Assembly (NCBI GenBank): GCA_037833965.1
Contig: AP031357.1
Coordinates: forward strand, 15,396,001 to 15,460,000
Direction: 5' to 3'
Source: Marchantia polymorpha subsp. ruderalis
Taxonomy: Eukaryota > Streptophyta > Marchantiopsida > Marchantiales > Marchantiaceae
DNA: 64,000 nt
This document shows positions 11,376 through 21,853 of the stretch, piece after piece. The stretch's first letter is position 1, and the number at the start of each line of letters is the position of its first letter. A model generated the notes under the pieces. That model made no database searches, was not told the DNA's origin, and worked only from the letters and a program-made list of their open reading frames with translations. A program made the position numbers and the translations under genes.

Positions 11376-11943
11376 TCGAAGGATGTCCAAAGTCCTGTAG
11401 CGCCCGATCCCTAAGCTTCCGGGTCTGCAAGAAGCGGTGAAGCCATGAGAGGTAGCTTCCCCTAAACAAGTCCCTGGGGAAGCTTTATTTGAGTAACATC
11501 ACCCTCGTCCGAAGAGCTTACATACGTGACTGAGTCATCTGGAAGCGCGAACGAATCCCGCCTGAGTCTACTGCTCCGCCCTTCGAATCCTCGTGCAGGA
11601 TATCTTCTATGGGTCTCCATGCAGATGTCAAGGTATGACCAGAAGAGCGCACTTGGAAATTTGGTTGGCTGTGTCATGATACCAGCGATTGAGGCAGTGT
11701 GATGGGATAGAGTTTTTTTATTCCGATTTCATATTGGCAGGATGGCAAAAGACATTGCTCTGAAACGTGGCAGGTGATTGCGATGACGCCGTTCGATCAT
11801 TTAGCTATTTTTCGGAACTTTTTTTACGAATGTTGTTTAGCGTCCACGAAGGTAGAAAAAGGTCGTGTGTAGCTAGCGCTTGAAAAGTCTCTCAGATTTC
11901 AAGGATAGGGACGGGCGGCAACAGTTTCTGAGGCTGTAGCTGA
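11376..11943 (-). repeat. Right arm of the ~560-bp inverted duplication
   Basis: This is the reverse-complement partner of 7630-8188. Its outer end stops 28 bases before the splice acceptor of the first recognised exon of the Maf-like gene (exon from 11972). It therefore sits in, or replaces, the region where the missing first exon or first intron of that gene should be. Confidence 0.9.
11462..11677 (-). CDS. 71-codon ORF, right copy (unknown)
   Basis: This is the partner of the frame at 7882-8097, with the same length and start and a TAG stop. Five residues differ (Arg/Pro, Cys/Trp, Glu/Gly, Ser/Ala, Ala/Thr). The frame has stayed open in both copies despite about 5% nucleotide divergence. 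The product is mainly polar and basic in its middle (RSSRLRRDSF) and acidic near the C-terminus. I recognise no domain. Confidence 0.35.
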   Translation of the reverse strand: MTQPTKFPSALFWSYLDICMETHRRYPARGFEGRSSRLRRDSFALPDDSVTYVSSSDEGDVTQIKLPQGLV

Positions 11944-11971
11944 ATTGCTTTTGTTTTTGTTTGGTTTGCAG

Positions 11972-13807
11972 ATCATTCTCGGATCTTCTTCTCAAACACG
12001 GCGAGCAATTATGAAGGAGATGGGTCTCGAATTTGAAATCCTGGTAGTGTGATGTGTAAAAGAGCTCCTTGCTGAAATTTCGTGTCAGTCCCGAGACATG
12101 TATTTAATGTTGTGATATCAGGAACTCTGAACCTATATCCTACATGACTATTGTTTGTAAAGCGCTCCCCCTCTGGTCGAGTGCTATGCACCTCTCCTTT
12201 CCCCAAATCTTGTACCTCTTTACTGACTACAGAGCATGTTTTTACGGTTTTCTGTGTATGAGTGGTATAGACAGCCGACATCGATGAGAGTTCAATTCGA
12301 AGAGAGAAGCCTGAAGACCTGGTCATGGCTTTAGCTGAAGCCAAGGTAACGTTGCTAGTCCGGAAAGGACTGTTGTATTTTGCTTCTTCTGTTCGACCTT
12401 CAAGCATTGGGAGTTCCAACAAACTCTGGTTGTTTCAGGCTCAGGCGATTCTCGCAAGATTGGCAACAAAGGAGAGTGATGCTGATTCGGCTCAACAGAC
12501 TCTGCTCATAACAGCTGATCAGGTATTGCCGTGAGAGATTTGAGCTTCTTGTACTTTGCACTAGGCCGTCTCGCCTTCGAAGTAACGTCCTGAATCCAGG
12601 GGTTCGAAATCACCCACGTCTGGCGGATGGTTTTAGATATCTCAAAACTTGTTCGATACCAGTAACTACGATGACTGGCCTGAAGCATGAGTTTGATCGT
12701 GTGGGTTAAGTGATTGAGTGGAAGGGTAGGTGGTCGTACATGAAGGTAACATTCTGGAGAAGCCACGCACTTCTGAGGAGGCTCGACGATTCATTGAAGG
12801 TGCGTGATAGGAAACAAATGGGTTTTAAAGTTTTGTTTCTCAACGTCAATTGCTCGAAGACATGTAGACATGCCAGTTTTTCCAGCTTAACCAACTATTC
12901 TACACTTCACAGGGTACTCGCGATCACCAGCCAGAACAGTAGGAGCTGTACTCGTCACCAACTTATCAACTGGGGTTTCCAAGGGCGGTGTTGATACTGC
13001 TGAGGTATTTGCGATCATATACATCCCTACCGAAGGAAAGAATTGGTTCTATCAAGAAACTAGGGATTTTAAATTTTGGTAAGGACTCAAGTAGAAGCTT
13101 TCAAATAGCAGCATCTGTGAGTAAGTGGAGTTGTTTGTCCTCCGCGACTCGATGATCAGACTCGGTATTAATTTGAAACTTGGCTTTCCATCCAGATTTA
13201 CTTCCACAGTATACCAGAGCATGTGATAACTACTTTGGTGAGCAAACAGTGTACTTTTACCATTTGATCTTTCTTAAATGCCGCGGTGAGCAAACAGTGT
13301 ACTTTTACCATTTGATCTTTCTTAAATGCCGCTGTAAGCAATGGTGCCGCTTACGGTCCGAGGGTTTCTGACAAGTTAAGGCAGAGAGTCAATTTTCTTA
13401 AGCTTCATTGTGTTCACTTTGATCCGATGTCTCTTTGACGACGTGAATACAAAACAGATTGAAGAAGGCTCAGTTTTCTGGGCAGCAGGCGGTCTACTTG
13501 TGGAGCATCCTCTAGTTTCTCCTCTTGTTAATGCAATGGTGAGATTTTTAGACTTATGTCGGTTTGAAGTCATCTCCTGCTCATGTAAATTACTATTGTT
13601 TTGGTTTCTGATTGGATTGTCTACTGCCGAAGCAGTCTTTGTGATTGTATCCAACCCTCTCCAAATAGCATTCAAGTGACCACCGATTCATTTTGTAGTT
13701 TTATTGTGTTCCATGTTCTGCAGGTAGGTACCATAGACAGCGTAATGGGTCTGCCGAAAGAACTAACACTTAGTCTCATTGATGAGGCTGTGGAGAGGAC
13801 GAAATAG
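11972..13807 (+). CDS. Maf-like nucleotide pyrophosphatase (first exon not located)
   Basis: Maf/HAM1-fold enzymes hydrolyse non-canonical or modified nucleoside triphosphates to the monophosphate and pyrophosphate, cleaning the nucleotide pool. Eight exons (11972-12043, 12271-12345, 12439-12522, 12730-12799, 12913-13004, 13196-13237, 13458-13538, 13724-13807) join in frame to give 199 residues and a stop. Family motifs occur in order: IILGSSSQTRR (substrate loop), ADIDESSIRREKPEDLV, LITADQVV with the conserved Asp, REARRFIE-type helix (here SEEARRFIE), SPARTVGAVLV, and the C-terminal AAGGLLVEHP...VMGLP. Plant homologues are a little over 200 residues, so only a short N-terminal exon is missing. 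It was not found between 10.3 kb and 11.97 kb, where the inverted-repeat arm now lies. Either it lies further upstream, or it has been lost and the gene may be impaired. Confidence 0.9.
13237..13332 (+). repeat. 48-bp tandem duplication at a splice donor of the Maf-like gene
   Basis: A 48-base unit starting GGTGAGCAAACAGTG occurs twice, exactly, at 13237-13284 and 13285-13332. The first copy begins at the last base of the sixth recognised exon, so the donor GGTGAGC is duplicated 48 bases downstream. Use of the second donor would add exactly 16 in-frame codons with no stop. Confidence 0.95.
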
Positions 13808-15590
13808 TCATCAAACATAGATTGATAAAATCTACAACATGTTCCATGAACAACCCATTTCTCCTTTCATTCTTAGAGTGAATCGAAACGCTCTGTCTGG
13901 AATGCAGTGAACTTTCCTGTTACGACAAAGAAAACGACAATCACGGAGGTCTGGTAATATTAATTTATATGGGCACTGTTCATTAATTTTGGAATCGACT
14001 TACTGACGATGTCAACTTCAAAGGTGTCCAAACATCTCGAAGACCCAACATTTGAACATTTGAACAAACGTTCTCTGCATATTCGGCTTTTTGCAGGGTA
14101 GGCCGGGTGGCATGTATCTCATATTTTGTTAGAGCATGTTCGTGCTAAGATCTTTTCCCTCAAATCTTGTCAAGGTTTGAAGGTAGTGGACTCTTCAGCT
14201 GTAGTGTACCACAGTGAAGTTCAGGATGTTCCGTAAATCATGAGTTGGCTGATGAAGCGCCAGGTCTGAGTGATGTCACTTTCAAAGGTGGTAGTCTAGG
14301 TGATTCGATCGAAACAGTAAAGATAGAGAGTGTATCTCATTGCTGTTCTATGACTTACCCCCTTGTATCTTGTTCATGAATGCCCAGCTATCACTCATCA
14401 CATGCGTGCCTGATCTTTCCTGCCGCTCTTTGTCCCATGCGAAATGTTCCATTCATGCCATAAATGGGTGTATGTTGAAGAGTCAAACGTTATTATGCCC
14501 TAGTAAATATTTATCATTGTCCAGCACACATGCGTTCAGACCAAAACTGTCCTCACTCCTTCAAATCCTCCACCTCCACTCACTTTGTGGGGTAAGTGAG
14601 AGGAGATTGTGCGCAAAACCACGCACCGAAGTGCATGAGCTCGAGACTAAAGAATCCCTGGAATGTGTGCACCAAAAATTCGAACATGCCATGAATCTTG
14701 TAAAGCAGCGCCGACTCCATTCTCGTGCACAGAAGAGGCAAATGTCAAGTGAAGGGAGCGCCCCTTCATGTGACAACACAGGATGCTCTGCTGTCACAAC
14801 CTCCACTCTTCTCGCTCCATCGAAGCTGGGAGCATGAGCCAAGAGTAGACTGCACATCCAGAAGAAACACGCTGCCTGTATTACCTTGAGACCCTCGAGA
14901 TGAATTGAACTGGAGACCTTCGATCGGGCCACACGAGACGTGTAGCCGGGCTGCCATGGGGAGCCACATCTGGATCAGGAAGGGATTGCATACGTCGTCG
15001 AGGCTTACGGAAGCAGCAAGGCCTTCATCGACAAATCCCGAAGCTCAAGTGAGCCAGTAATTGCTAACAGCTCTCGAGAATCAGTCATTCGATCCTCTAG
15101 AGCTCGAAGTCTGTTCTAAGGAATCGCTCGGCTCATACGAGAGACTGGAGGCAGAGGGAGATAACATGCTCAATGGGCGGGTTCTTCACGCGCCCGGACA
15201 CGAGAGAGAGGGCATTAATAAAGCGGAGATAAAAGGGATGTGTGCCAGGAATCGGGGAATTTCGAGGCCCATATTTTATGCATCGGTGCCTCCAGCTTCG
15301 GTCGTCCGGGCCTTGTCTATGGAAAACGCACACTGTGCATGCGTTTTCGCTTTTTTGCCCTTCTGCTGGGCGACGTCTTCGAATCTCGCCATATTCTTAT
15401 AATATAATTGTGTAACGTGCTGGGAGAATGATGTGACACGTGAGATTCAAATGTTTGACTAATCGCAAGCGCAATAATGTAAGTGCGAGGATTACTATAA
15501 GCATCCCTTGGTCGCGCTCATGCTCCTCTTTATCGCTTTGCTCTCTGACTAAGGTGACATCGAAAGGCGAACGGACAGTCCCCGCACAGT
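13808..15590. other. No convincing gene
   Basis: A 165-codon frame at 14340-14837 starts at TTG rather than ATG, and overlapping minus-strand frames exist; none resembles a family. From about 14900 the DNA is GC-richer. I see no RNA gene. Confidence 0.4.
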
Positions 15591-15597
15591 GGTGGCC

Positions 15598-15605
15598 TAT
15601 ATAAA
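15598..15605 (+). promoter_or_regulatory. TATA-box-like motif TATATAAA
   Basis: The motif lies in a GC-rich setting, followed within 40 bases by a GGAC repeat and a GC-rich stretch to about 15690. It could head a transcript on the plus strand, but no coding exon is seen downstream, so any product would be non-coding or has its exons further away. Motif only; promoter activity is inferred. Confidence 0.3.
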
Positions 15606-15699
15606 GCGCCGGTCGGACGGACGGACAAAACGGAAAGAGTGCGAACGCGTGCGAAAACCTACCGTCGAGTGGTCCCCAGCTTCGGCTGCGGACGTAATT

Positions 15700-16198
15700 T
15701 CTGCCAGTTTTTAATTTCGTTCGTCTTCTTTCTTCATGTACAATAATTTTGCACTCCATTCTATGCATCTCTTCGGTTCTTTATTCATAGATAGTACGCC
15801 TCGTCTTCGTACTTCTTTGATATACATTATCCCTCCCTATCGAGGAAGCGGTTTGCCGTGGTTAAAATTCTCCTGTCTGGATCTATGAAAACTGAGGATC
15901 TGAACTGCATGGTGGGCTACTGAGTGATAAGAAACGTGATTTGTCCCATGCATCTTTCTTTCATTCAAAAGAATATTGGGTTTTATACAAACATATTATG
16001 AGAGAAAAAGCATAAAATGTAGTCCATCATCGCACACTCATAATAATAATTCCATTAATTTATGTCTCTAGTAGAGAATTATTTATGCTACAGAAATCAT
16101 TACACTCTTGAAGGTTCTATGGCCAATTTATCAATTCGACTTTGAGAATAAAAAACACTTTAGTATTATACATGGTCATATAATTTTTATAGGAAGAG
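15700..16198. other. No gene seen; AT-rich
   Basis: Plain AT-rich sequence without clear features, ending at the terminal repeat of the MITE-like element. Confidence 0.5.
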
Positions 16199-17096
16199 TC
16201 TAGTTATCACTCACTTTGTGCTAATTATCACTCACATTACGAGAGACGTTGGAGATGATTGGGCAAGTTGGTGCAACTGCCCAGAGTATGTTTTTGCGGA
16301 AAGAGCTTTTTGCGATCAGCAGGTTTGGCAGCTGCAGCAGCCTTGCCTGCTCCTATTCTTCTCAACTCCGCCTCCGTCGTATCAATTCTACACCTCTTAA
16401 CGCGGCAACCCATAATTAGCATAAAGTGAGGTAATTAGCATAAAGTGAGGGATAACACTCCTGGAGAGAGTAGGCTTTGAAGTGGATTTGTTTATTATTA
16501 TGATTTTGTTACGTTGCTTGGGTTAACGATATGAGAGGTCCTACAGAGGTTAATATTGAGTTTTTGTTGAAGACATAATAGTTAGGACTTTTCCCATAGA
16601 TATTGCAATCCAATACTCTCTGAGTAGGGAAGAAAGCTATTGTGATTCAAGGAATTCTTGAAGCTGAGAGGAAAGGATTCTCCGGTACAATGTCAAAATC
16701 ATGTGCGAGTCCTGGACGCTCATCCGAACACTCATTTCGTGCCTATGAGTCCGAAGACTTCTTTGCCTTTACACGGCCTGGAGGGCCGAAACTTGTGACC
16801 CTCTGGGCGTTAGGGTGGAAGAGACCGCACTGGATAGCCAAGCTCGGCTAATTATCCCTCACACTACATGGTGTGGATGCCCGTTGCCTTAGGAGTTTTT
16901 GGAGTTTTGTGAGTGGTACTGTAAAAATGATTTGGCAACATCGAGAAGAAGAGTAGCAGACATAGCTACTACAGTTGTCGAACCTGCTAATTGCAAGAAG
17001 TTCATGTTGCAGAAACATACTTAGGTACGATCGCAACAACTTATCCAATCATCTTTGGTAAGGTGATGAAAATTAGCACAAAATGAGGTATAACTA
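16199..17096. mobile_element. MITE-like element with ~27-bp terminal inverted repeats
   Basis: The left end reads CTAGTTATCACTCACTTTGT and continues GCTAATTATC. The right end is its near reverse complement (...AATTAGCACAAAATGAGGTATAACTAG). The same motif recurs inside: two tandem inverted copies at about 16415-16450 and one direct copy near 16848. This suggests nested or compound insertion of two short elements, 16199-16450 and 16848-17096, around a unique middle. No transposase frame is present, so it would be non-autonomous. The flanking target duplication is unclear; CTAG at both ends may be the target site or part of the termini. Confidence 0.55.
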
Positions 17097-18060
17097 GTTG
17101 CTCCCTTCTTATATTGCATTCTTTCCTTGCAATCAACCATATCACATGTAGATTTCTTCTTGCTATTATAAAATCAAAATAAATCAAAATTTGATTTATA
17201 TCATGGATTTTTAAGTTTTGAAATAGTTGATTTGTATTGGAAAAAAATTAAAAATTATTTCACTCATTTAAAGAGGTTCTTTGTTATTTTTGAAATAAAT
17301 TTATAATATCAAAATCCGATATTGGAATACATACTTTTGAACAACTTGAAGAAATATTTTTGTGTTCAAAAGCTAATTTTTAAACATGTGATTCATTTTT
17401 ATGGAAAAAATGATGCTTTTATTTTTAAGCATCTTTTAATTTTACTATCTTCCTCAAATGAAGTATTCAAAGCTTGAAAATAATCTCTGTTGATTTATGT
17501 CATGTTTATAAAAAATAAAAAATTAAATTTTCAGCAATCACATTTTCACATTTTTTTAATTGATACATATTTTTTCTTTTTGAGGTATGATAAAAATTAT
17601 ATTTTCAATTTTGATAAATTCGTTCATTCTGGAATGGTGTCTGACACATTAAACACATATTCATAAACATATATTTGCATATTTCATCACAACTTTGATC
17701 AAGTAAACTACAATACCGTGGTTTTGCATTTCGCACAAATTTGATTAGAAATATGTTTGGTGTTTTTGTGTGAAATCACTATCTTGAATTCAACATTACT
17801 CTATCAATTTAATCTCTTTTGGGTTTAGTTTATTTTGATGACCATTCATACATGCCTATTATACAAAACTCACCTTCGTAACATGATCAAGTATTATATT
17901 TTCTGGTTTTTATAATCCTGGAAGAAAATCACTTTGATATTCAAGTGAGAGTTATATCATTGACATCCATTTGATCTTTCAAATAGATATCATGAAAAAA
18001 CAAAAAAACATTTTGGGGGTATATTTCATACATTTTTTGTGAGTAATCAAAATCAGAATT
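17097..18060. other. AT-rich block, no gene
   Basis: Very AT-rich DNA with many stops in all frames. It resembles the transposon-derived blocks further along, but I could not read a retrotransposon motif in it. Confidence 0.5.
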
Positions 18061-18099
18061 CTGGAATCAGTTTAAAAGGACAAATTTGGGTCGGAGAGG

Positions 18100-19560
18100 T
18101 GCATTAAACATCAAGGCAAGATGGGAAGCTCTCATGCGAATTGCTGTTACTAATCGAAAAGCTCGCACGATCCCACGCTATGATAATGTCAAACATTCCA
18201 CAAAACATCTGAGGGATATAAAACGATAAATATCACGCACAGATTTCATCGGCCATGAAAGAACGCATGCGAGTCGTTGACCGTGGCTGCAACTTTCACA
18301 ATCACGGAGCTAAAATGACGACCTCCTCAAATTCTCCACATAACAGCTTTAGCACAGAAGTGTACGTCCGACGAGATTCTCTTTGTGGGACAGACACGCA
18401 ATCGAGCCGCAGAAAAATCGAACACGAGGTGTCCCGCAACTCCACATCGACATCGCATCGCATTACAGATGCACCAACAGCGACATCAAGCCCCAGAAAC
18501 CACTTCATTCATTCAGTCAGTCGGATTCAATCAAGCTTACGTCCATGGATGCCACACATGGTGCTCATCATCCTGACAGCATACGTAGAAACAGCCGCCC
18601 TACGTACAGGCAGACACGGATCTCGCATACTCGTCGCATACAGAGCCAGATATTTTATGTTTATACGCAGGGCAGGGGATCGCAGGTCATCATGCCCAGG
18701 CCCGTGTTCTTATACTCTCGCGCAGTTGGTGGGTGCCAAAGCCAGCCCGGCTTCGTTGTCGTGGCCCTCCTCCTTCCGGCCCCCGGCCTATGTCCGCGGA
18801 ACGTTACGGAATGCGGACGAGAACTGCTTTCCCACTTGGGGCCAAATGTTTTGCTCTCTTCGGGGGGATCACGAGCCGGTGGAGGGCTGGTCGTTCCGCT
18901 CCCCGGGGACGTACGAACGGCAGGGCAGAGGAGAGAGCGGCCCCCGCGGGGTTCCTCGACCGGTGAAGGGACTTCCGGCGCCGGCTTTATTTTCACGGCG
19001 AGAATTTCCCGCCGCCGGCAGCCCCCCCCCCCCCCTCGGGCAATTCATACCTTAAGCCCGTATTGTATGACTGTAGTCGCGTCGTATGATTCGGTGAGGC
19101 GAGATGTACGTATCTGATTCGGTCACGTTGAGGTCGCGTCGCAGAGATGTCGATGGATTACGCGAGTGCGTAACGCCATTAGCAGCAGGGCGAGCGATTC
19201 GGGGCTAATGACGGCAGGCCATAGATCGTATTCATGGAGTGACGAGTCGGTGATCGTTCTGTCATCGTAGCCTCTGATCGTACGAGCGTCAGTGGCTCGG
19301 CTTGCCAGCGGCGAACACTTCCCAGCTCAACGCAAACAGCTTCCAGATCACATGATGATAGGATTTGGAACACTGTGCTCATCCTCATTGTTTATGGATC
19401 GAGTAATAGTCGTTTTTGTTTTTTCTGTCTTGCTGCCTTGCGCACGGTTGTTTTCCATCTCAGTCTGCCGACTTTATCAGACGTGGCGCTGCTGCTCATC
19501 GACAGATTCATCACATGATCGGCCATTCCTTGGCGTATGCCAGGATCCAGTCTGATTCCG
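18100..19560. other. GC-rich block with overlapping open frames; no coding call
   Basis: Several long frames overlap on both strands (266 codons at 18255-19055, 244 at 18383-19117, 111 on the minus strand). They coincide with a GC-rich core at 18700-19040 that contains a run of 14 C at 19022-19035. Frames open on both strands in the same place point to composition rather than coding. A promoter or 5' untranslated region is the likelier identity. Confidence 0.45.
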
Positions 19561-20480
19561 TAGAATCTCTCGGATTGAAGATGACAAGGAAAGAATCTCT
19601 GGCCATGAAGATGGGCAGATCAAGACCTTCCTTCTCGACATGAAGATGATATCAATCTACAATCATCTGATCATGCTCTTGTCATGTCGCTTTTCTCCTC
19701 ATTCTCACCACCCGCCATACCCCTAAACAGCTCGACGACATGCTCATGAAATAGTTCAAAAAGCTTTCGTAAAGGTTTAGGTTTTGGATACCTCCAATCA
19801 TGTAAGCTGCCATCTCGTTATGATAATTTATTTTCGATTTCGCGTTCTTTAATTCTATCCTTTCGTTCCAAATCAGAACAAAAAAAAATCCAACGACGAA
19901 TGTTGCAAAAGAACTCTGCACCAGAACTCGATACGAGTGCATTGCATTACGGCCTATCGAAGAAGGAATCGATTGGACCTGTTATTGCATGACTCAAATA
20001 CATAAAATGGAATCAGTTTATCCTTAAATCAAGCCTAGATCCATTGCCTTAGAGTAGATAATCATTATATTCAAGCATTAATCGCTAAAGTGGGTCGGAT
20101 GATAATTTCTAGTCAAATGAGAAATATGATTATATGACACTTATGAAAATTAATTGTCAAATAAAATTTCCTGAAATATATCCTACACTATATGCTTTGA
20201 CTTTTGATGCGATATATGTTAAAACTCGGATCAAGTCATACACGAAGTAGAGTCAAAGTCGATGAAATACAGTCATTACAATCCGATCCATTTTATGTTT
20301 GCTCTAATTTTTCCAAAAATGCTGTTTGGGCCTCAAAAAGGCGATTCCATATTGCAAAAAACAGATGAAAATTTTAAACAAATGTTTGGAGGGCTCTGAA
20401 TATACCTCATGCTAAGATTTCCCAAAATCTCAGGGAAGAATGTCCCATACTCTGTTCATATTAACCCAAAGGTGCCAAGC
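19561..20480. other. No gene seen
   Basis: Composition drifts from mixed to AT-rich. No exon, repeat or RNA gene can be supported. Confidence 0.5.
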
Positions 20481-20481
20481 G

Positions 20482-20526
20482 TCTTATGTTCTATATGTAG
20501 TCATATACTACATATAGAACATAAGA
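20482..20526. repeat. Perfect 20-bp hairpin with 5-base loop
   Basis: Arms 20482-20501 and 20507-20526 are exact reverse complements around the loop CATAT. The stem reads TCTTATGTTCTATATGTAGT. Total length is 45 bases. It is shorter than plant miRNA precursors, so a small foldback repeat or the footprint of a palindromic insertion is more likely. Confidence 0.9.
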
Positions 20527-21850
20527 TCACTTTGAAGATAACACTTATGGTAACTATTGGAGCCTAGCCCCCATTAGCCGTTACGTTTCATCCTTTTATT
20601 GATTGATGGGGTCTTCAGATTATTTTAATTCATTTTATAAACAAGAATTACCGAAAAGACCATATATTATTCCAGATCATTAAAATACCTGGACTGAATT
20701 TGACTTTAGAGCTGGTTGGATCAACTTGTAGTGTTATCTTTCTAGTACTAGTTTCAATGGTCTTATTTAAGCTACAAACTACGGGTTATTTTTTTTGTGA
20801 TGAACCCAAGATCACTAAGTGAACCATGAAGAAGGGGCAGAGCTGTGATCTATCAAGGAAAGAATCTAATACAACTCACTCATAAGTGCAATGATGGATC
20901 CTCAGCAGTGGTATATTTTCAGGAGAAGTTCCATACCTACATACGAGTATTTCTTTAAGTTATGAAAGATATCATAATAGTTGTCTGGAAATATCGATTT
21001 TTTCACATGCAATATTGAGGATGCTTACTGAAACTTACTTCCATTGCAGTCAAGTCTAGGCAATATCTGATCCCATCAACAACTCAAAATCTCTTGGACA
21101 GTCAATTGCTGCGTTTAGCCTTCTCGACCTGCGTTGCCCATGTCTTTTTCACATTGATCACCCCAGAGTACGGCCTCCGGGGGCTTAATGACAATGGGGT
21201 CGAGGTGGTATTAGCCCACCCCTACAAAAGTTCGTAAGAGGATGTTGAGCCTAGAATCTTCAGCTGTGAGGCAGAGCCCTCTGCAGCAATCTATCAACAC
21301 TTACCCTGTTTATCCCACAGTCAGTTCTTACCAGTTGGCCATGTGCTGTCCAAATATAAGCTGTGACTGCTACGAGGGTACTTGTTATTCGAGTCTCCAA
21401 TTTTTACTTCTACAAATGTACGAATCAGAAGGAATTTTGGAAGATTTGATTGGTATCCAAGTGCACCAAGTTTTCGAAATACTCGTCTTCCTTATGTGCG
21501 CCGAGGAGCATTCCTGCGATAAATGAGGGTATAGCCGTCACACTTTTTATTTCAGTTCTACTGTCTGATGCAGTACTCGCCCCATGCCAGCACAGAGACA
21601 AAAATTCCACACGTGATCGGTAAGAGGGGATGGAAGTGAACAGAATAATTGAGGCATGACTGGAGATGACAGAACATGGTCTCTTTGAACTCTCCGCCTT
21701 GGAGCCAACTTTGCTCCCCGGCTCAGACAACTTACTCACATATCGCAATCACTGATTGCGAGGTCGAAGAGCAATCAGCATGACTAACATACCGAGACCT
21801 GTTGCTTGAAGCAGAAGGCGTCCTGGAACTGAACTCGGACTGATGGGACC
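20527..21850. other. No gene seen
   Basis: Mixed to AT-rich sequence; a moderately GC-rich patch near 21120-21240 could be part of an old long terminal repeat, but no paired copy is visible. Frames of up to 107 codons on both strands show no family resemblance. Confidence 0.4.
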
Positions 21851-21853
21851 CGG

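Noticed and set aside
12596..12620. B-box-like GGTTCGAAATC suggesting a tRNA gene
   Set aside because: The flanking bases do not form a T stem, no A box or acceptor stem fits, and it lies in an intron of the Maf-like gene.
14340..14837. 165-codon plus-strand frame
   Set aside because: It opens at TTG, its composition is mixed Cys/Ser/Leu without a pattern, and the reverse strand is also open.
18255..19117. Frames of 266 and 244 codons in overlapping phases
   Set aside because: They overlap each other and a minus-strand frame within a GC-rich block, and have no family resemblance or plausible splice partners.
20482..20526. microRNA precursor
   Set aside because: The hairpin is only 45 bases with a 5-base loop, shorter than plant precursors, and matches no conserved plant miRNA I know.
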